Positions 1-6,638 of a stretch of 14,405 nucleotides of DNA are shown here, piece after piece. The notes below the pieces were generated by a model, which was not told the DNA's origin, did no database searches, and saw only the letters and a program-made list of their open reading frames with translations. This DNA is from JAHJDR01 sp964526915. GTDB lineage: Bacteria > UBA10199 > JADGCS01. The stretch is from the NCBI GenBank assembly GCA_964526915.1, contig CAZGMS010000019.1, positions 1 to 14,405 on the forward strand. The letters are read 5' to 3'. The translations under genes and the position numbers were made by a program. The number at the start of each line of letters is the position of its first letter. The first letter of the stretch is position 1.

Positions 1-245
1 AAACTCCTGGTCTTCAAGAACTATTCCTTCGGACGATCATCTTTGAAGAAAATAATTTCAAATCTTTTTCAAACGAAACTCAGACAGGGGGACAAGCTAA
101 ACCGTTGCGAAAGGGGGAATCTATCGAGGGTGATAACACCTTTGTTGCTATTCGTTCAAACCCGACCTCAGGCCCCCCTGAAATCGGGCCAAACAAATAT
201 TGTATTTCCATTGTACAGGAGAATGGTGTTGTCGGCAATGAATAA
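1..245 (+). CDS. 3' end of an unrecognised protein gene (truncated by window edge)
   Basis: Frame 3 is open from the left edge to a TAA at 243-245, giving 80 codons without a start. The peptide is balanced and protein-like: an acidic stretch (IIFEENN), a TQTGGQAKPL segment and a C-terminus ending IVQENGVVGNE. The two other plus frames give either a short tail or an arginine-rich, low-plausibility peptide. The stop lies just before a strong bidirectional terminator, and the gene converges on the prepilin gene, so this looks like a true gene end. I do not recognise the family. The pilus neighbourhood makes a secreted or pilus-related protein possible, but nothing in these 80 residues proves it. 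Base 1 is only the window boundary. Confidence 0.55.
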   Translation, partial: TPGLQELFLRTIIFEENNFKSFSNETQTGGQAKPLRKGESIEGDNTFVAIRSNPTSGPPEIGPNKYCISIVQENGVVGNE

Positions 246-251
246 CAGGGC

Positions 252-298
252 AAAAAAAAACCCCGATCCCGCATGAGCGGGACCGGGGTTTTGTTTTT
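252..298. terminator. Bidirectional intrinsic terminator
   Basis: A GC-rich stem, CCCCGATCCCGC (261-272) and GCGGGACCGGGG (277-288), closes a 4-base ATGA loop with one A/C mismatch. It is flanked by nine A on the left and TTTTGTTTTT on the right. It therefore gives a stem plus U-tract in both directions. It ends the minus-strand prepilin transcript, whose stop is at 313, and the plus-strand gene ending at 245. Confidence 0.93.
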
Positions 299-312
299 AA
301 GTTAAGTCAGGC

Positions 313-696
313 TTATTTCGAGAAAAGGCCTGTGGCTGGGATGTAGGTATACGTACCAGCTGTCGCATGTACGTAATGTGTTCCATCGGTTTTGGTCCAG
401 TCTCTGGTGACGCCGTCCTTCACAACGTTTGTGAAGCAGGGAGTAGCAATCGCGCAAGGTGTAGCATCAGCAACGCCGTCCAAAGTAGCTGGATAGGACT
501 CAACACCGGTGCTCGCCATTTGTTTGGCACCGTACAGAGTGATACCAGCAAGCACGTTGGCAGCAACGCCAGAGGCGGCCGCTGTGTTGGCTTCGTTGGT
601 AAGGCTAAAGATCTTGGGCATGGCGGAAACAGCCAAAATACCAAGGATAGCGATCACGAGGATCAATTCGATTAATGTAAAACCACGATTATTCAT
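313..696 (-). CDS. Type IV prepilin, probable pilus subunit (MSHA/PilA-like)
   Basis: A 127-residue protein with a class III prepilin signal. The short leader MNNRG is followed by FTLIE, so prepilin peptidase should cut after Gly5, leaving an N-terminal Phe and the conserved Glu at mature position 5. The hydrophobic N-terminal helix (residues 6-25) runs into MPKIFSLTNEANTAA, a pattern like MshA-type pilins (ILAVTAAPKFLNLQ). Cys81 and Cys87 could form a small C-terminal disulfide loop. The ATG has a good ribosome site, AAGGGG, 6 bases upstream. The gene stands alone between its terminator and a long leader, downstream of pilT on the same strand. A single-gene transcript with a hairpin leader fits an abundantly made major pilin, but a minor pilin or pseudopilin is not excluded. 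Confidence 0.88.
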   Translation of the reverse strand: MNNRGFTLIELILVIAILGILAVSAMPKIFSLTNEANTAAASGVAANVLAGITLYGAKQMASTGVESYPATLDGVADATPCAIATPCFTNVVKDGVTRDWTKTDGTHYVHATAGTYTYIPATGLFSK

Positions 697-1018
697 AAGT
701 TACCCCTTAAGGTTTGTTTTGTTCTCCCCCAGTATCAGGCCCCTCCTGATGCTGGGATCAAACATGTGTATTGTAGTAGCGTACAATAATAAATCAGTGA
801 TGGCAAGTAAAAAATGAGTATTTTTTTACTCGTTTAGAAAACACAAAAAAACACAGTGAAAGCAAGTGAACAAAACAAAAAAACGGCGGGAAGATGTTGG
901 ATGGAGTCAATCAATGGAGCCCGACGTTGCCTCCATACAACCGTATGGTATTTGTGGCAAGCGATTTCTGTGGAAAAAAATAAAAAAACCTTTATTATCT
1001 AGCCCATTGGAGCTGGTG
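697..1018. other. Non-coding spacer between pilT and the prepilin gene
   Basis: This 322-bp A/T-rich spacer holds no convincing gene on either strand. It carries the prepilin leader with its hairpin and, further upstream, weak promoter-like matches on the minus strand: TTGCCA at 806-801, 17 bases, then TACGCT at 783-778, or a TACAAT at 775-770 without a -35 partner. I see no sigma-54 (TGGCAC-N5-TTGC) site, which many pilA genes use. It also holds small inverted repeats, GAGTA/TACTC at 816-831 and CCATAC/GTATGG at 933-948. T-runs follow pilT on the minus strand, but their stem is weak. Confidence 0.6.
728..756 (-). promoter_or_regulatory. Stem-loop in the prepilin mRNA leader
   Basis: The arms CCCAGTATCAGG (728-739) and CCTGATGCTGGG (745-756) form a 12-bp stem around a 5-base loop, with one imperfect pair. 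It lies about 30-60 bases upstream of the prepilin ATG, outside the ribosome site. No U-run follows it on either strand, so it is not an intrinsic terminator. A leader stem that protects a highly expressed pilin mRNA is the simplest reading, and that role is inference. Confidence 0.5.
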
Positions 1019-2095
1019 TTACATGCCTAGCGATTTTTTTAGTTCGTCCAAATCGGTAGCGTGTTCCAGTGCATCTTCCCTGCTGATCACCCCTTTTTTA
1101 CAATAGTAAGCCAGGCCTTGATTCATTGTGATCATGCCCGAATCCTTTTGACCGATCTGCATGGCGGTGTAGAGTTGATGAATCTTATCTTCCCGAATGA
1201 GATTGCGGATGGCATGGTTGGGGATCATGACTTCCTGCACGAGCTGACGACCGCCACCAATCTTGGGTACGAGTTGTTGCGAAACGATTGCCATGAGGAT
1301 GAACGATAATTGTGTTCTGATCTGTGATTGCTGATGTGCCGGAAAAACGTCGATGATGCGGTTGATGGTCTGGACAGCCGTGTTGGTGTGCAAGGTGCCA
1401 AAGACCAGATGCCCCGTTTCGGCAATGGTGATGGCGGCCCCCACTGTTTCCAGATCGCGCATTTCGCCGATGAGCACCACATCGGGATCCTGGCGCAGGG
1501 CGTATTTGAGGGCGTTGACGAACTTGTGTGTGTCTTTACCCACCTCTCGTTGTGCCACGAGGGCCCGTTTGGAGGTGTGCACAAATTCGATGGGGTCTTC
1601 GATGGTGATGATGTGGTCTCCGCGTGTTTGATTGATGTGACCGATCATCGCGGCCATCGTGGTGGATTTACCGGAACCCGCGGGCCCTGTGACCAAGATG
1701 AGGCCGCGAGGGAGATCGGTAAGCCCCTTAAGCGCCTGCGGCAGACCCAATGCCTCCATCGTGGGGATTTTGGAGGGGATGGGCCTGAACGCGCCTGTGA
1801 CGTTGCCCATGTGGTAAAACAAATTGACCCTGAAGCGCGATTTGTCTTCGAAAAAAAACGAAAAATCGAGCTCGCGCTCTTTTTCGAGCTCGGCCAACAT
1901 CTCTTCGGTGCAATATTTTGTGCACAAAAGGCGTGAATCCTCACCGGTCAGAATAACAGTGGGCGCGTGCTTGGTGGGCACTAGCTCGCCATCGACGCGC
2001 AACATGACAGGGGCCCCTTGCGAAATGTGCACATCGCTGGCCTTGCGGTCAATCACTTCCTGCAGAAAAGTTTCGAACGAAATATCATATGACAT
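1019..2095 (-). CDS. pilT: Type IV pilus retraction ATPase PilT
   Basis: A 358-residue cytoplasmic hexameric ATPase that powers pilus disassembly and twitching. Motifs appear in family order: Walker A GPAGSGKST (137-145), Asp box ITIEDPIEFVH (163-173), Walker B with DPDVVLIGEMRD (203-214), and His box HLVFGTLHTNTA (229-240). The hexapeptide-like AIRNLIRE at 295-302 is diagnostic of PilT and separates it from PilB. There is no tetracysteine zinc motif, and the length is normal for the family. The ATG is preceded by AGGAGG at ideal spacing. It is transcribed divergently from pilB-pilC, so extension and retraction motors share a regulatory spacer. A PilU paralogue is possible but the AIRNLIRE match favours PilT. 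Confidence 0.96.
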   Translation of the reverse strand: MSYDISFETFLQEVIDRKASDVHISQGAPVMLRVDGELVPTKHAPTVILTGEDSRLLCTKYCTEEMLAELEKERELDFSFFFEDKSRFRVNLFYHMGNVTGAFRPIPSKIPTMEALGLPQALKGLTDLPRGLILVTGPAGSGKSTTMAAMIGHINQTRGDHIITIEDPIEFVHTSKRALVAQREVGKDTHKFVNALKYALRQDPDVVLIGEMRDLETVGAAITIAETGHLVFGTLHTNTAVQTINRIIDVFPAHQQSQIRTQLSFILMAIVSQQLVPKIGGGRQLVQEVMIPNHAIRNLIREDKIHQLYTAMQIGQKDSGMITMNQGLAYYCKKGVISREDALEHATDLDELKKSLGM

Positions 2096-2146
2096 AATAG
2101 CCTCCTGTCATTTGAAGATTAAGCAATTGTTGTGATGAATGCAATG

Positions 2147-2175
2147 AATATACGATCACGTGTTTACGTGTTCAA
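2147..2175 (-). promoter_or_regulatory. Candidate sigma-70 promoter of pilT
   Basis: Reading the minus strand, TTGAAC (2175-2170) is followed by 17 bases and TATATT (2152-2147), which would give a leader of roughly 45 bases. The -35 hexamer lies inside the period-8 array, whose reverse complement repeats TTGAACAC. It is a visual match only. Confidence 0.4.
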
Positions 2176-2198
2176 GTGTTCAAGTGTTCAGGTGTTCA
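2168..2198. repeat. Period-8 tandem array, unit GTGTTCAA
   Basis: GTGTTCA occurs at 2168, 2176, 2184 and 2192, exactly 8 bases apart, with a variable eighth base. The array runs directly into CACGAGGGG, a word also met (as CACGAGGGA) beside other arrays in this window. Confidence 0.85.
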
Positions 2199-2207
2199 CG
2201 AGGGGCA

Positions 2208-2227
2208 TAAGGCTTAAGGCGTAAGGC
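2208..2227. repeat. Period-7 tandem array, core TAAGGC
   Basis: TAAGGC occurs at 2208, 2215 and 2222, with one variable base between copies. It lies 10 bases after the neighbouring period-8 array. Confidence 0.75.
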
Positions 2228-2240
2228 AAAACCACAGCTT

Positions 2241-2310
2241 CAATTGTCTCAACGAGCAACTACATCAATTGCCAATTGTCTGTTGCTCATTGAAGTCGTT
2301 GTCGCAATTG
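2241..2310. repeat. CAATTG-rich patch with inverted repeat
   Basis: CAATTG occurs at 2241, 2267, 2273 and 2305. The longer word CAATTGTCT is repeated at 2241 and 2273. GAGCAAC (2254-2260) and GTTGCTC (2282-2288) form 7-bp inverted arms around two of the CAATTG palindromes, so the segment could fold into a hairpin. Function is unknown. Confidence 0.55.
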
Positions 2311-2388
2311 ATTCCGATGTTTTACAGGGAGTTATCTGTTATTTTGTTTGGCGTAAAAAGTGTGGTCGATATTAAATGGAAATATTGC

Positions 2389-2417
2389 TTGGCAGGTGGG
2401 GATTCGTCCCGTACAAT
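2389..2417 (+). promoter_or_regulatory. Sigma-70-type promoter of pilB-pilC
   Basis: TTGGCA (2389-2394), a 17-base spacer and TACAAT (2412-2417) match the consensus at five of six positions in each box with ideal spacing. Transcription should start near 2424, about 35 bases before the ATG at 2459. This supports that ATG over the upstream GTG at 2360. Confidence 0.65.
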
Positions 2418-2458
2418 ATAAGGTGATGGAATTTTACCATCACGCAGAGGTGAATGAC

Positions 2459-4198
2459 ATGGCTGAACAGGCATTACAAAAAGAACAAAGCGATCAAGCT
2501 CCGGCAAAGAAAAAACCCATAGCAATGGCCAACAATATGGTGGAAGCCTTTGCCAAGGATCTGGTCAAGGAAAAGCTGGTCTCACCAGACCAACTCACGC
2601 TGGCCATGGCCAGTGCCGATCATCTGGGAATCGATTTGGGCCAGATCCTCATTTCTCGCGGATTTGTTGAAGAAGAAACCTTGTTGAAGTTTTTGTCCGA
2701 GAAACTGGAAATCCCCCTGCATCAACCCAATTCGGAAGAAATCGAAGTTGAAGTCTTGAGGACCATGCCCTTCCATCTGGCCAAAAAACACCTGACCCTG
2801 CCCATTCGCAAGCAGGAAGATGGCCAAGCGATCGTGGTGATGGCGGATCCCGGTGATCCCGCGGCGATTGAAGATCTGCGGGGGTATTTCCCGGAGGGTT
2901 TCGTTAAGTGTCTGGGTTCGGCCCAGGCCATTCTGGAATTTCTGGAAAAACACCATAGCCGCACCACCGCGATCGAGACAGCCAGTGTGACGATGGAGCT
3001 CACAGATTCCGACGAAGTGGAGACCGAGGTCGAGACCAAAAAAATTCGCGAAATGGCCTCTGGTCCCAAAATCATCGCGACAGTCAATAACATCATCGCG
3101 CGCGCCAAAAAAGAGGGAGCCAGCGATATCCACATCGAACCCTTCAGAGAGAATTGCCGGATCAGGTACCGTATCGATGGTGTGATGCGTGAAAGGGGCA
3201 ACCTGCCCAAGAGCATGCACATGGGTGTGGTGAGCCGCATCAAAATCATGTGCTCGCTCAATATTGCCGAGCGGCGCGTTCCACAAGATGGTCGTGCCCG
3301 GGTGAAGCTGGTCGGCAAGCCATTGGATATGCGTATTAACACGTGCCCCACCTCGTTTGGCGAAAAAGTCGTGATGCGCCTCTTTTCTCGCGACAGCATC
3401 AAGACCATTGAGGGTCTTGGTTTTTTGGAAAGAGACCGCAAAATATTTACCGAAATCATTTCCAGACCGTACGGAATTTTTTTGGTCACAGGTCCCACAG
3501 GTTCCGGTAAATCCACCACGATGTATGCGGGACTCATGCGTATCAATTCTCCCGAACTCAACATCATGACGATCGAAGATCCGGTGGAAAATGAACTCGA
3601 TGGGATCAACCAGATCGCAGTGAGCGAAAAGACAGGGTTAACCTTTGCCAAGGTCTTGAGAGCCTCCCTGCGCCAAGACCCGGATGTGATCATGATCGGT
3701 GAAATCCGGGACGCAGAGACTGCGGAAATTGCCGTGAGAGCGGCCATCACCGGTCATATGGTGTTATCCACCCTGCACACCAACACAGCGGCTGGTGCGA
3801 TTGACCGTCTCAAGGATATTGGAGTGCAACCATTTATGATCGCCAGCGCCTTAAAAGGGGTTCTGGCCCAGCGTCTGGTGCGGCGCCTTTGTCAAAGTTG
3901 CAAACAAGAAATCAGTCCGGAGAATGAATACAACCTTCCCATCAAGAAGAATTATATCGCCAAAGGTTGCGATGATTGCAATTTTACGGGGTACGCACCG
4001 GGACGAATTGGTATTTTTGAGCTCATCCCCATCAATACCGACATCAGAAAGTTGATTCATAACAATGCTGATTCGAATGAGATCATGAAGTACATGCGTA
4101 ACAACAATTTGCCGTCGATCACGGAGGATGGTATTACCAAGATTGAGATGGGGCTCATCAGTCTCGAAGAGGTCATTCGCGTCATTGCCGAGGATTGA
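2459..4198 (+). CDS. pilB: Type IV pilus assembly (extension) ATPase PilB
   Basis: A 579-residue cytoplasmic motor that drives pilin polymerisation. An N-terminal T2SSE/MshEN-like domain (about 35-165) is followed by a charged linker (185-200) and the GspE-type ATPase core. Visible motifs are Walker A GPTGSGKST (345-353), Asp box TIEDPVE (371-377), Walker B DPDVIMIGEIRD (408-419), His box GHMVLSTLHTN (432-442), and a zinc-binding tetracysteine C478-x2-C481 with C504-x2-C507, typical of PilB and absent from PilT. I chose the ATG at 2459 because GAGGTG lies 7 bases upstream and the promoter sits between it and the in-frame GTG at 2360; another ATG at 2426 has its Shine-Dalgarno-like bases abutting it. 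pilC follows 45 bases downstream. A type II secretion GspE is less likely given pilT and pilC beside it. Confidence 0.95.
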   Translation: MAEQALQKEQSDQAPAKKKPIAMANNMVEAFAKDLVKEKLVSPDQLTLAMASADHLGIDLGQILISRGFVEEETLLKFLSEKLEIPLHQPNSEEIEVEVLRTMPFHLAKKHLTLPIRKQEDGQAIVVMADPGDPAAIEDLRGYFPEGFVKCLGSAQAILEFLEKHHSRTTAIETASVTMELTDSDEVETEVETKKIREMASGPKIIATVNNIIARAKKEGASDIHIEPFRENCRIRYRIDGVMRERGNLPKSMHMGVVSRIKIMCSLNIAERRVPQDGRARVKLVGKPLDMRINTCPTSFGEKVVMRLFSRDSIKTIEGLGFLERDRKIFTEIISRPYGIFLVTGPTGSGKSTTMYAGLMRINSPELNIMTIEDPVENELDGINQIAVSEKTGLTFAKVLRASLRQDPDVIMIGEIRDAETAEIAVRAAITGHMVLSTLHTNTAAGAIDRLKDIGVQPFMIASALKGVLAQRLVRRLCQSCKQEISPENEYNLPIKKNYIAKGCDDCNFTGYAPGRIGIFELIPINTDIRKLIHNNADSNEIMKYMRNNNLPSITEDGITKIEMGLISLEEVIRVIAED

Positions 4199-4243
4199 TC
4201 CGCCTGTGCTAAAGCTTCGGCGCGACAAGCGGGGTAAAATATT

Positions 4244-5470
4244 ATGCCAAAGTTTTCATACAAAGCCAGAAGCATGAACGGACAGCTCATGCAAGGAACG
4301 GTTGAAGCCGACAATATCATCGTGGCCAAAAACAAAATTTCCGAACAAGGGATGATCCCCATCACTGTGCGTGCCAGCAACAGCGGCATGAACATGCAAA
4401 TCAACTTAAAGTTTTTTAAAAAGAAAGTCAAAATGGACGAGTTGATGCTGTTCACCAAACAGTTCGGGACCTTGTTTCGGGCGGGTATGGGCATGGAAAG
4501 TATCCTGGGCACACTCGCGATCCAGTCCAGGAACCCCACCTTCAAAGAAGCCCTGGAGGCGGTCAAGATCGATATTCAACAGGGGGCAAGTTTGTCGCGG
4601 GCGTTTTCCAAACAGGGACATGTCTTCGATGATTTGTATGTGAACATGCTTGCCAGTGGTGAAGAGGCTGGTATTCTCGAAGAGGTGCTGGATCAGCTCG
4701 CGTCGGTTTTGGAAAAAGACTACGCCATGAAAAAAGGGATCAAGGCGGCCATGTTGTACCCAAAAATCGTGGTGTTCGTTTTGTGCTCGGCCATCTCAGC
4801 CCTGATGATCCTGGTCGTGCCCAAATTCAAAACCATGTACGATTCATTGAATACCGAATTACCGTTGCCCACCAAAATCATGATCGGGACCAGCAACTTT
4901 TTTGTCGATTACGGGTGGATGCTGTTAATAGCGGTCATCTTTTTATTTGTCGCGTATAACAAATTCTACAAAACGGCCAAAGGGAAATACCTCATTGACC
5001 GCTTTACCTTCAAACCCCCCATTTTTGGTCCCTTGGCGCTAAAGGTGGCCAACGCCAGATTTTCCAACATTCTGGCTTGCCTGTACAAGAGCGGTCTGCC
5101 TGTGACCAAGGCGCTCAGCATCACTGCCGAGACCATTGGCAATGAGGCCTTCATGCGCGAAGTGAGGATGTTGCAGGCCGACGTGGAAAAAGGGCACGGG
5201 ATCGCCGATAGCATGCGCAAACTGACTTTTTTTGCCCCCATCATCATTGAGGCGACAAACATCGGTGAGAAAACAGGTTCGCTGGATACCATGCTCATCA
5301 GCATGGGCGAACATTACGACATCGAAATTTCACACACGACCAAAAACCTCTCAACGATGCTGGAACCGATTTTGCTGGTCATGATCTTTGGTATCGTGAC
5401 TGTTTTTGCTCTCGCCATCTTCCTGCCCATGTGGGGTATGCACAGCGCCATGTTGGGGAAGGGGGGGTGA
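4244..5470 (+). CDS. pilC: Type IV pilus inner-membrane platform protein PilC
   Basis: A 408-residue GspF/PilC-family protein that sits in the inner membrane and couples the PilB and PilT motors to the pilus base. It contains two copies of the T2SSF domain: about 66-190 (LFTKQFGTLFRAGMG ... MLASGEEAGILEEVL) and about 268-392 (ARFSNILACLYKSGLPV ... ATNIGEKTGSLDTML). Three hydrophobic segments lie near 173-193, 223-241 and 373-395, and the length is typical. It begins 45 bases after pilB, with GGGG in AGCGGGG as a modest ribosome site about 9 bases before the ATG. It is probably cotranscribed with pilB. No intrinsic terminator is evident after it; repeat arrays fill the convergent gap to greB. 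Confidence 0.95.
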   Translation: MPKFSYKARSMNGQLMQGTVEADNIIVAKNKISEQGMIPITVRASNSGMNMQINLKFFKKKVKMDELMLFTKQFGTLFRAGMGMESILGTLAIQSRNPTFKEALEAVKIDIQQGASLSRAFSKQGHVFDDLYVNMLASGEEAGILEEVLDQLASVLEKDYAMKKGIKAAMLYPKIVVFVLCSAISALMILVVPKFKTMYDSLNTELPLPTKIMIGTSNFFVDYGWMLLIAVIFLFVAYNKFYKTAKGKYLIDRFTFKPPIFGPLALKVANARFSNILACLYKSGLPVTKALSITAETIGNEAFMREVRMLQADVEKGHGIADSMRKLTFFAPIIIEATNIGEKTGSLDTMLISMGEHYDIEISHTTKNLSTMLEPILLVMIFGIVTVFALAIFLPMWGMHSAMLGKGG

Positions 5471-5506
5471 ACGATACGAGCTCACGAGGGACGAAGGGAC
5501 GAGATG
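5471..5506. repeat. Degenerate period 7-8 array, units beginning ACGA
   Basis: Units ACGAGCTC (5476), ACGAGGG (5484), ACGAAGGG (5491) and ACGAGATG (5499) follow one another immediately after the pilC stop. The 8-mer ACGAGCTC is also a unit of the array inside ileS (9910), and CACGAGGGA (5483-5491) recurs at 12544 and 14257. Confidence 0.7.
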
Positions 5507-5527
5507 CAATCATGCAATTAGCAATGG

Positions 5528-5572
5528 GCAATTGCAGCAATTGCAATGATTGCAACAATTGCAGTAGTTGCC
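5528..5572. repeat. Period-9 tandem array, unit GCAATTGCA
   Basis: Five consecutive 9-base units run from 5528: GCAATTGCA twice, then ATGATTGCA, ACAATTGCA and GTAGTTGCC. Most units share the half-palindrome ATTGCA. The array fills the gap between the convergent ends of pilC and greB, where no ordinary terminator is visible. Confidence 0.8.
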
Positions 5573-5594
5573 ATAGTTGAATTCTATCTGTTCC

Positions 5595-6068
5595 TTATTT
5601 GTATTTCACTTCAATAATCTCCAAATCAATCTTCCCCTTGGGCACGGTGGCGATGACCGCATCGCCTTTTTTCTTGCCCAGCAAGGCCCTGGCCATGGGC
5701 GATTCCCAACTGATTTTTTTTTGTCTGGCATCGGTTTCGTCGGACCCGACGATCTGATAGGCGGCTTGTGCCCCCTCCTCATCTATCACAGTGACTGTGG
5801 CCCCAAAACTCACACGGTCGCTCACGACCCGCGCGGGATCAATGACCTCAATATGATCCAGCCGGGACTGTAAAAAACGGATGCGGCGATCGATTTCGCG
5901 TAGTCTGCGTTTGCCATAGATGTAATCCGCGTTTTCAGAACGATCGCCGTTCGCGGCGGCCCAGGCGACCGTTTTAACAAGCTGTGGACGTTCGACGTGA
6001 AGCAGTTGATACAATTCGCTTTGAATATTTTTGAGACCGGAGGGGGTGATGTAGTTTGGTTTTTTCAT
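5595..6068 (-). CDS. greB: Transcript cleavage factor GreB
   Basis: A 157-residue Gre factor that enters the RNA polymerase secondary channel and stimulates cleavage of backtracked RNA. The N-terminal coiled coil carries GDRSENADY (41-49), whose D42 and E45 correspond to the acidic catalytic tip. KRRLREIDRRIRFL (53-66) matches the GreB rather than the GreA pattern. The C-terminal FKBP-like domain shows SPMARALLGKKKGD (123-136). I chose the ATG at 6068 because the protein then begins MKKPNYITPSG, aligning with the E. coli GreB start. A GTG at 6086 would add six residues, and neither start has a clear Shine-Dalgarno. It converges on pilC and diverges from the membrane protein gene at 6144. Confidence 0.92.
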   Translation of the reverse strand: MKKPNYITPSGLKNIQSELYQLLHVERPQLVKTVAWAAANGDRSENADYIYGKRRLREIDRRIRFLQSRLDHIEVIDPARVVSDRVSFGATVTVIDEEGAQAAYQIVGSDETDARQKKISWESPMARALLGKKKGDAVIATVPKGKIDLEIIEVKYK

Positions 6069-6143
6069 AATACGCTTGGCAACCACAACGGGTTAGCATA
6101 TTGAGGATAAAAATCAAGGCTACGGTGAGCCAAGGGAGATAAT

Positions 6144-6548
6144 ATGAAAAAACAAGCAATGGCTGTGCTCAGTATTTTTGTGTCGTGGACCATCATCGAT
6201 TATGTAATTCATGGGTTGCTGTTGTCCGATCTCTACAGGCAAACCGCTCAGTTGTGGAGGCCCATGCCAGAGATGAACATGGGGCTCATGTACGCTGTCA
6301 CCATGGTGGGTGCGTTGGTCCTCGTTTTGATGTTCGATCGATTTGTGCAGACCAAAAACAAGAATACCGCGATGCAATTTGGTTTTTTGTTTGGATTGAG
6401 CGCTGGCACCTCCATGGGATTTGGCAGTTTCTCCGTGATGCCCATCCCTTTTGTGATGGCTTTTGTCTGGTTTCTGGGGGTTGTGGTTCAGGGCACTGTG
6501 GCGGGTATGTTATTGGCGTTGACGATGGGGGATGAGAAAAGGGTATAA
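6144..6548 (+). CDS. Small conserved-type membrane protein, four helices
   Basis: A 134-residue hydrophobic protein of unknown function. Four membrane segments are visible, near residues 6-28, 46-66, 77-96 and 102-127. Between the first two is a polar stretch LYRQTAQLWRPMPEMNMG, and an IIDYVIHG motif with Asp19 and His23 lies in helix 1. Helices 3 and 4 are rich in Gly, Met and small residues (GLSAGTSMGFGSFSVMPIP). GGGAG 5 bases before the ATG is a good ribosome site. A possible promoter TTGGCA (6076-6081), 17 bases, TATTGA lies in the divergent spacer shared with greB. The shape is that of an uncharacterised small integral membrane protein found in proteobacteria, from memory only. I assign no role. 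Confidence 0.78.
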   Translation: MKKQAMAVLSIFVSWTIIDYVIHGLLLSDLYRQTAQLWRPMPEMNMGLMYAVTMVGALVLVLMFDRFVQTKNKNTAMQFGFLFGLSAGTSMGFGSFSVMPIPFVMAFVWFLGVVVQGTVAGMLLALTMGDEKRV

Positions 6549-6556
6549 AAGTCGCT

Positions 6557-6588
6557 GTCAAATACTTTGTGTCAAATATTGTCAATTG
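6557..6588. repeat. Short direct repeats of TGTCAA words
   Basis: TGTCAAATA occurs at 6557 and 6570, and TGTCAATTG at 6580. They lie in the 90-bp gap between the convergent membrane protein and SEC-C genes. No terminator is apparent in that gap. Confidence 0.45.
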
Positions 6589-6638
6589 CTTCGCGTCAAA
6601 GGGTCATAAGGTTACGCCGCCGGAGATGACTGTTGGGA

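Larger units (their letters stand above)
2096..2458. other. Divergent pilT/pilB regulatory spacer, repeat-rich
   Basis: This 363-bp stretch holds no gene. From left to right it contains the pilT leader and a candidate minus-strand promoter, a period-8 array, a period-7 array, a patch of repeated CAATTG words with a GAGCAAC/GTTGCTC inverted repeat (2254-2260 and 2282-2288), and a strong plus-strand promoter for pilB. An upstream in-frame GTG at 2360 would extend PilB by 33 residues. However, it lies upstream of the -35 box, so it is unlikely to be the real start. Confidence 0.75.

Noticed and set aside
95..140. Resemblance to a GEMM (cyclic di-GMP) riboswitch (CTAAACC...GAAAGGGGG)
   Set aside because: The conserved GGGACGCAAAGCC half is absent, and the stretch is inside a plausible coding region at its 3' end.
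161..188. Inverted repeat CCCGACCTCAGG / CCTGAAATCGGG
   Set aside because: It lies within the partial coding region, has two mismatches and lacks a U-run. It is probably a coding coincidence.
43..276. Open frame of 77 codons from a TTG start
   Set aside because: It overlaps the more protein-like frame-3 gene end, has an arginine-rich unlikely composition and reads through the terminator stem. Its apparent MNNR similarity to the prepilin start is coincidence.
979..1014. Possible intrinsic terminator after pilT (AGCTC/GGGCT stem, then T-run)
   Set aside because: The stem is only five pairs with a wobble and lies about 12 bases from the T-run, so it is not convincing.
2360..2458. N-terminal extension of PilB from a GTG start
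   Set aside because: The GTG is upstream of the best promoter, and the 33 extra residues do not look like PilB. The ATG at 2459 has a good ribosome site.
2722..3750. 342-codon open frame on the minus strand opposite pilB
   Set aside because: It is a shadow of a strongly supported coding frame, with serine- and isoleucine-rich composition typical of antisense reading.
5471..5572. CRISPR array
   Set aside because: Units are 7-9 bases with no spacers between them, and no cas gene is in the window.
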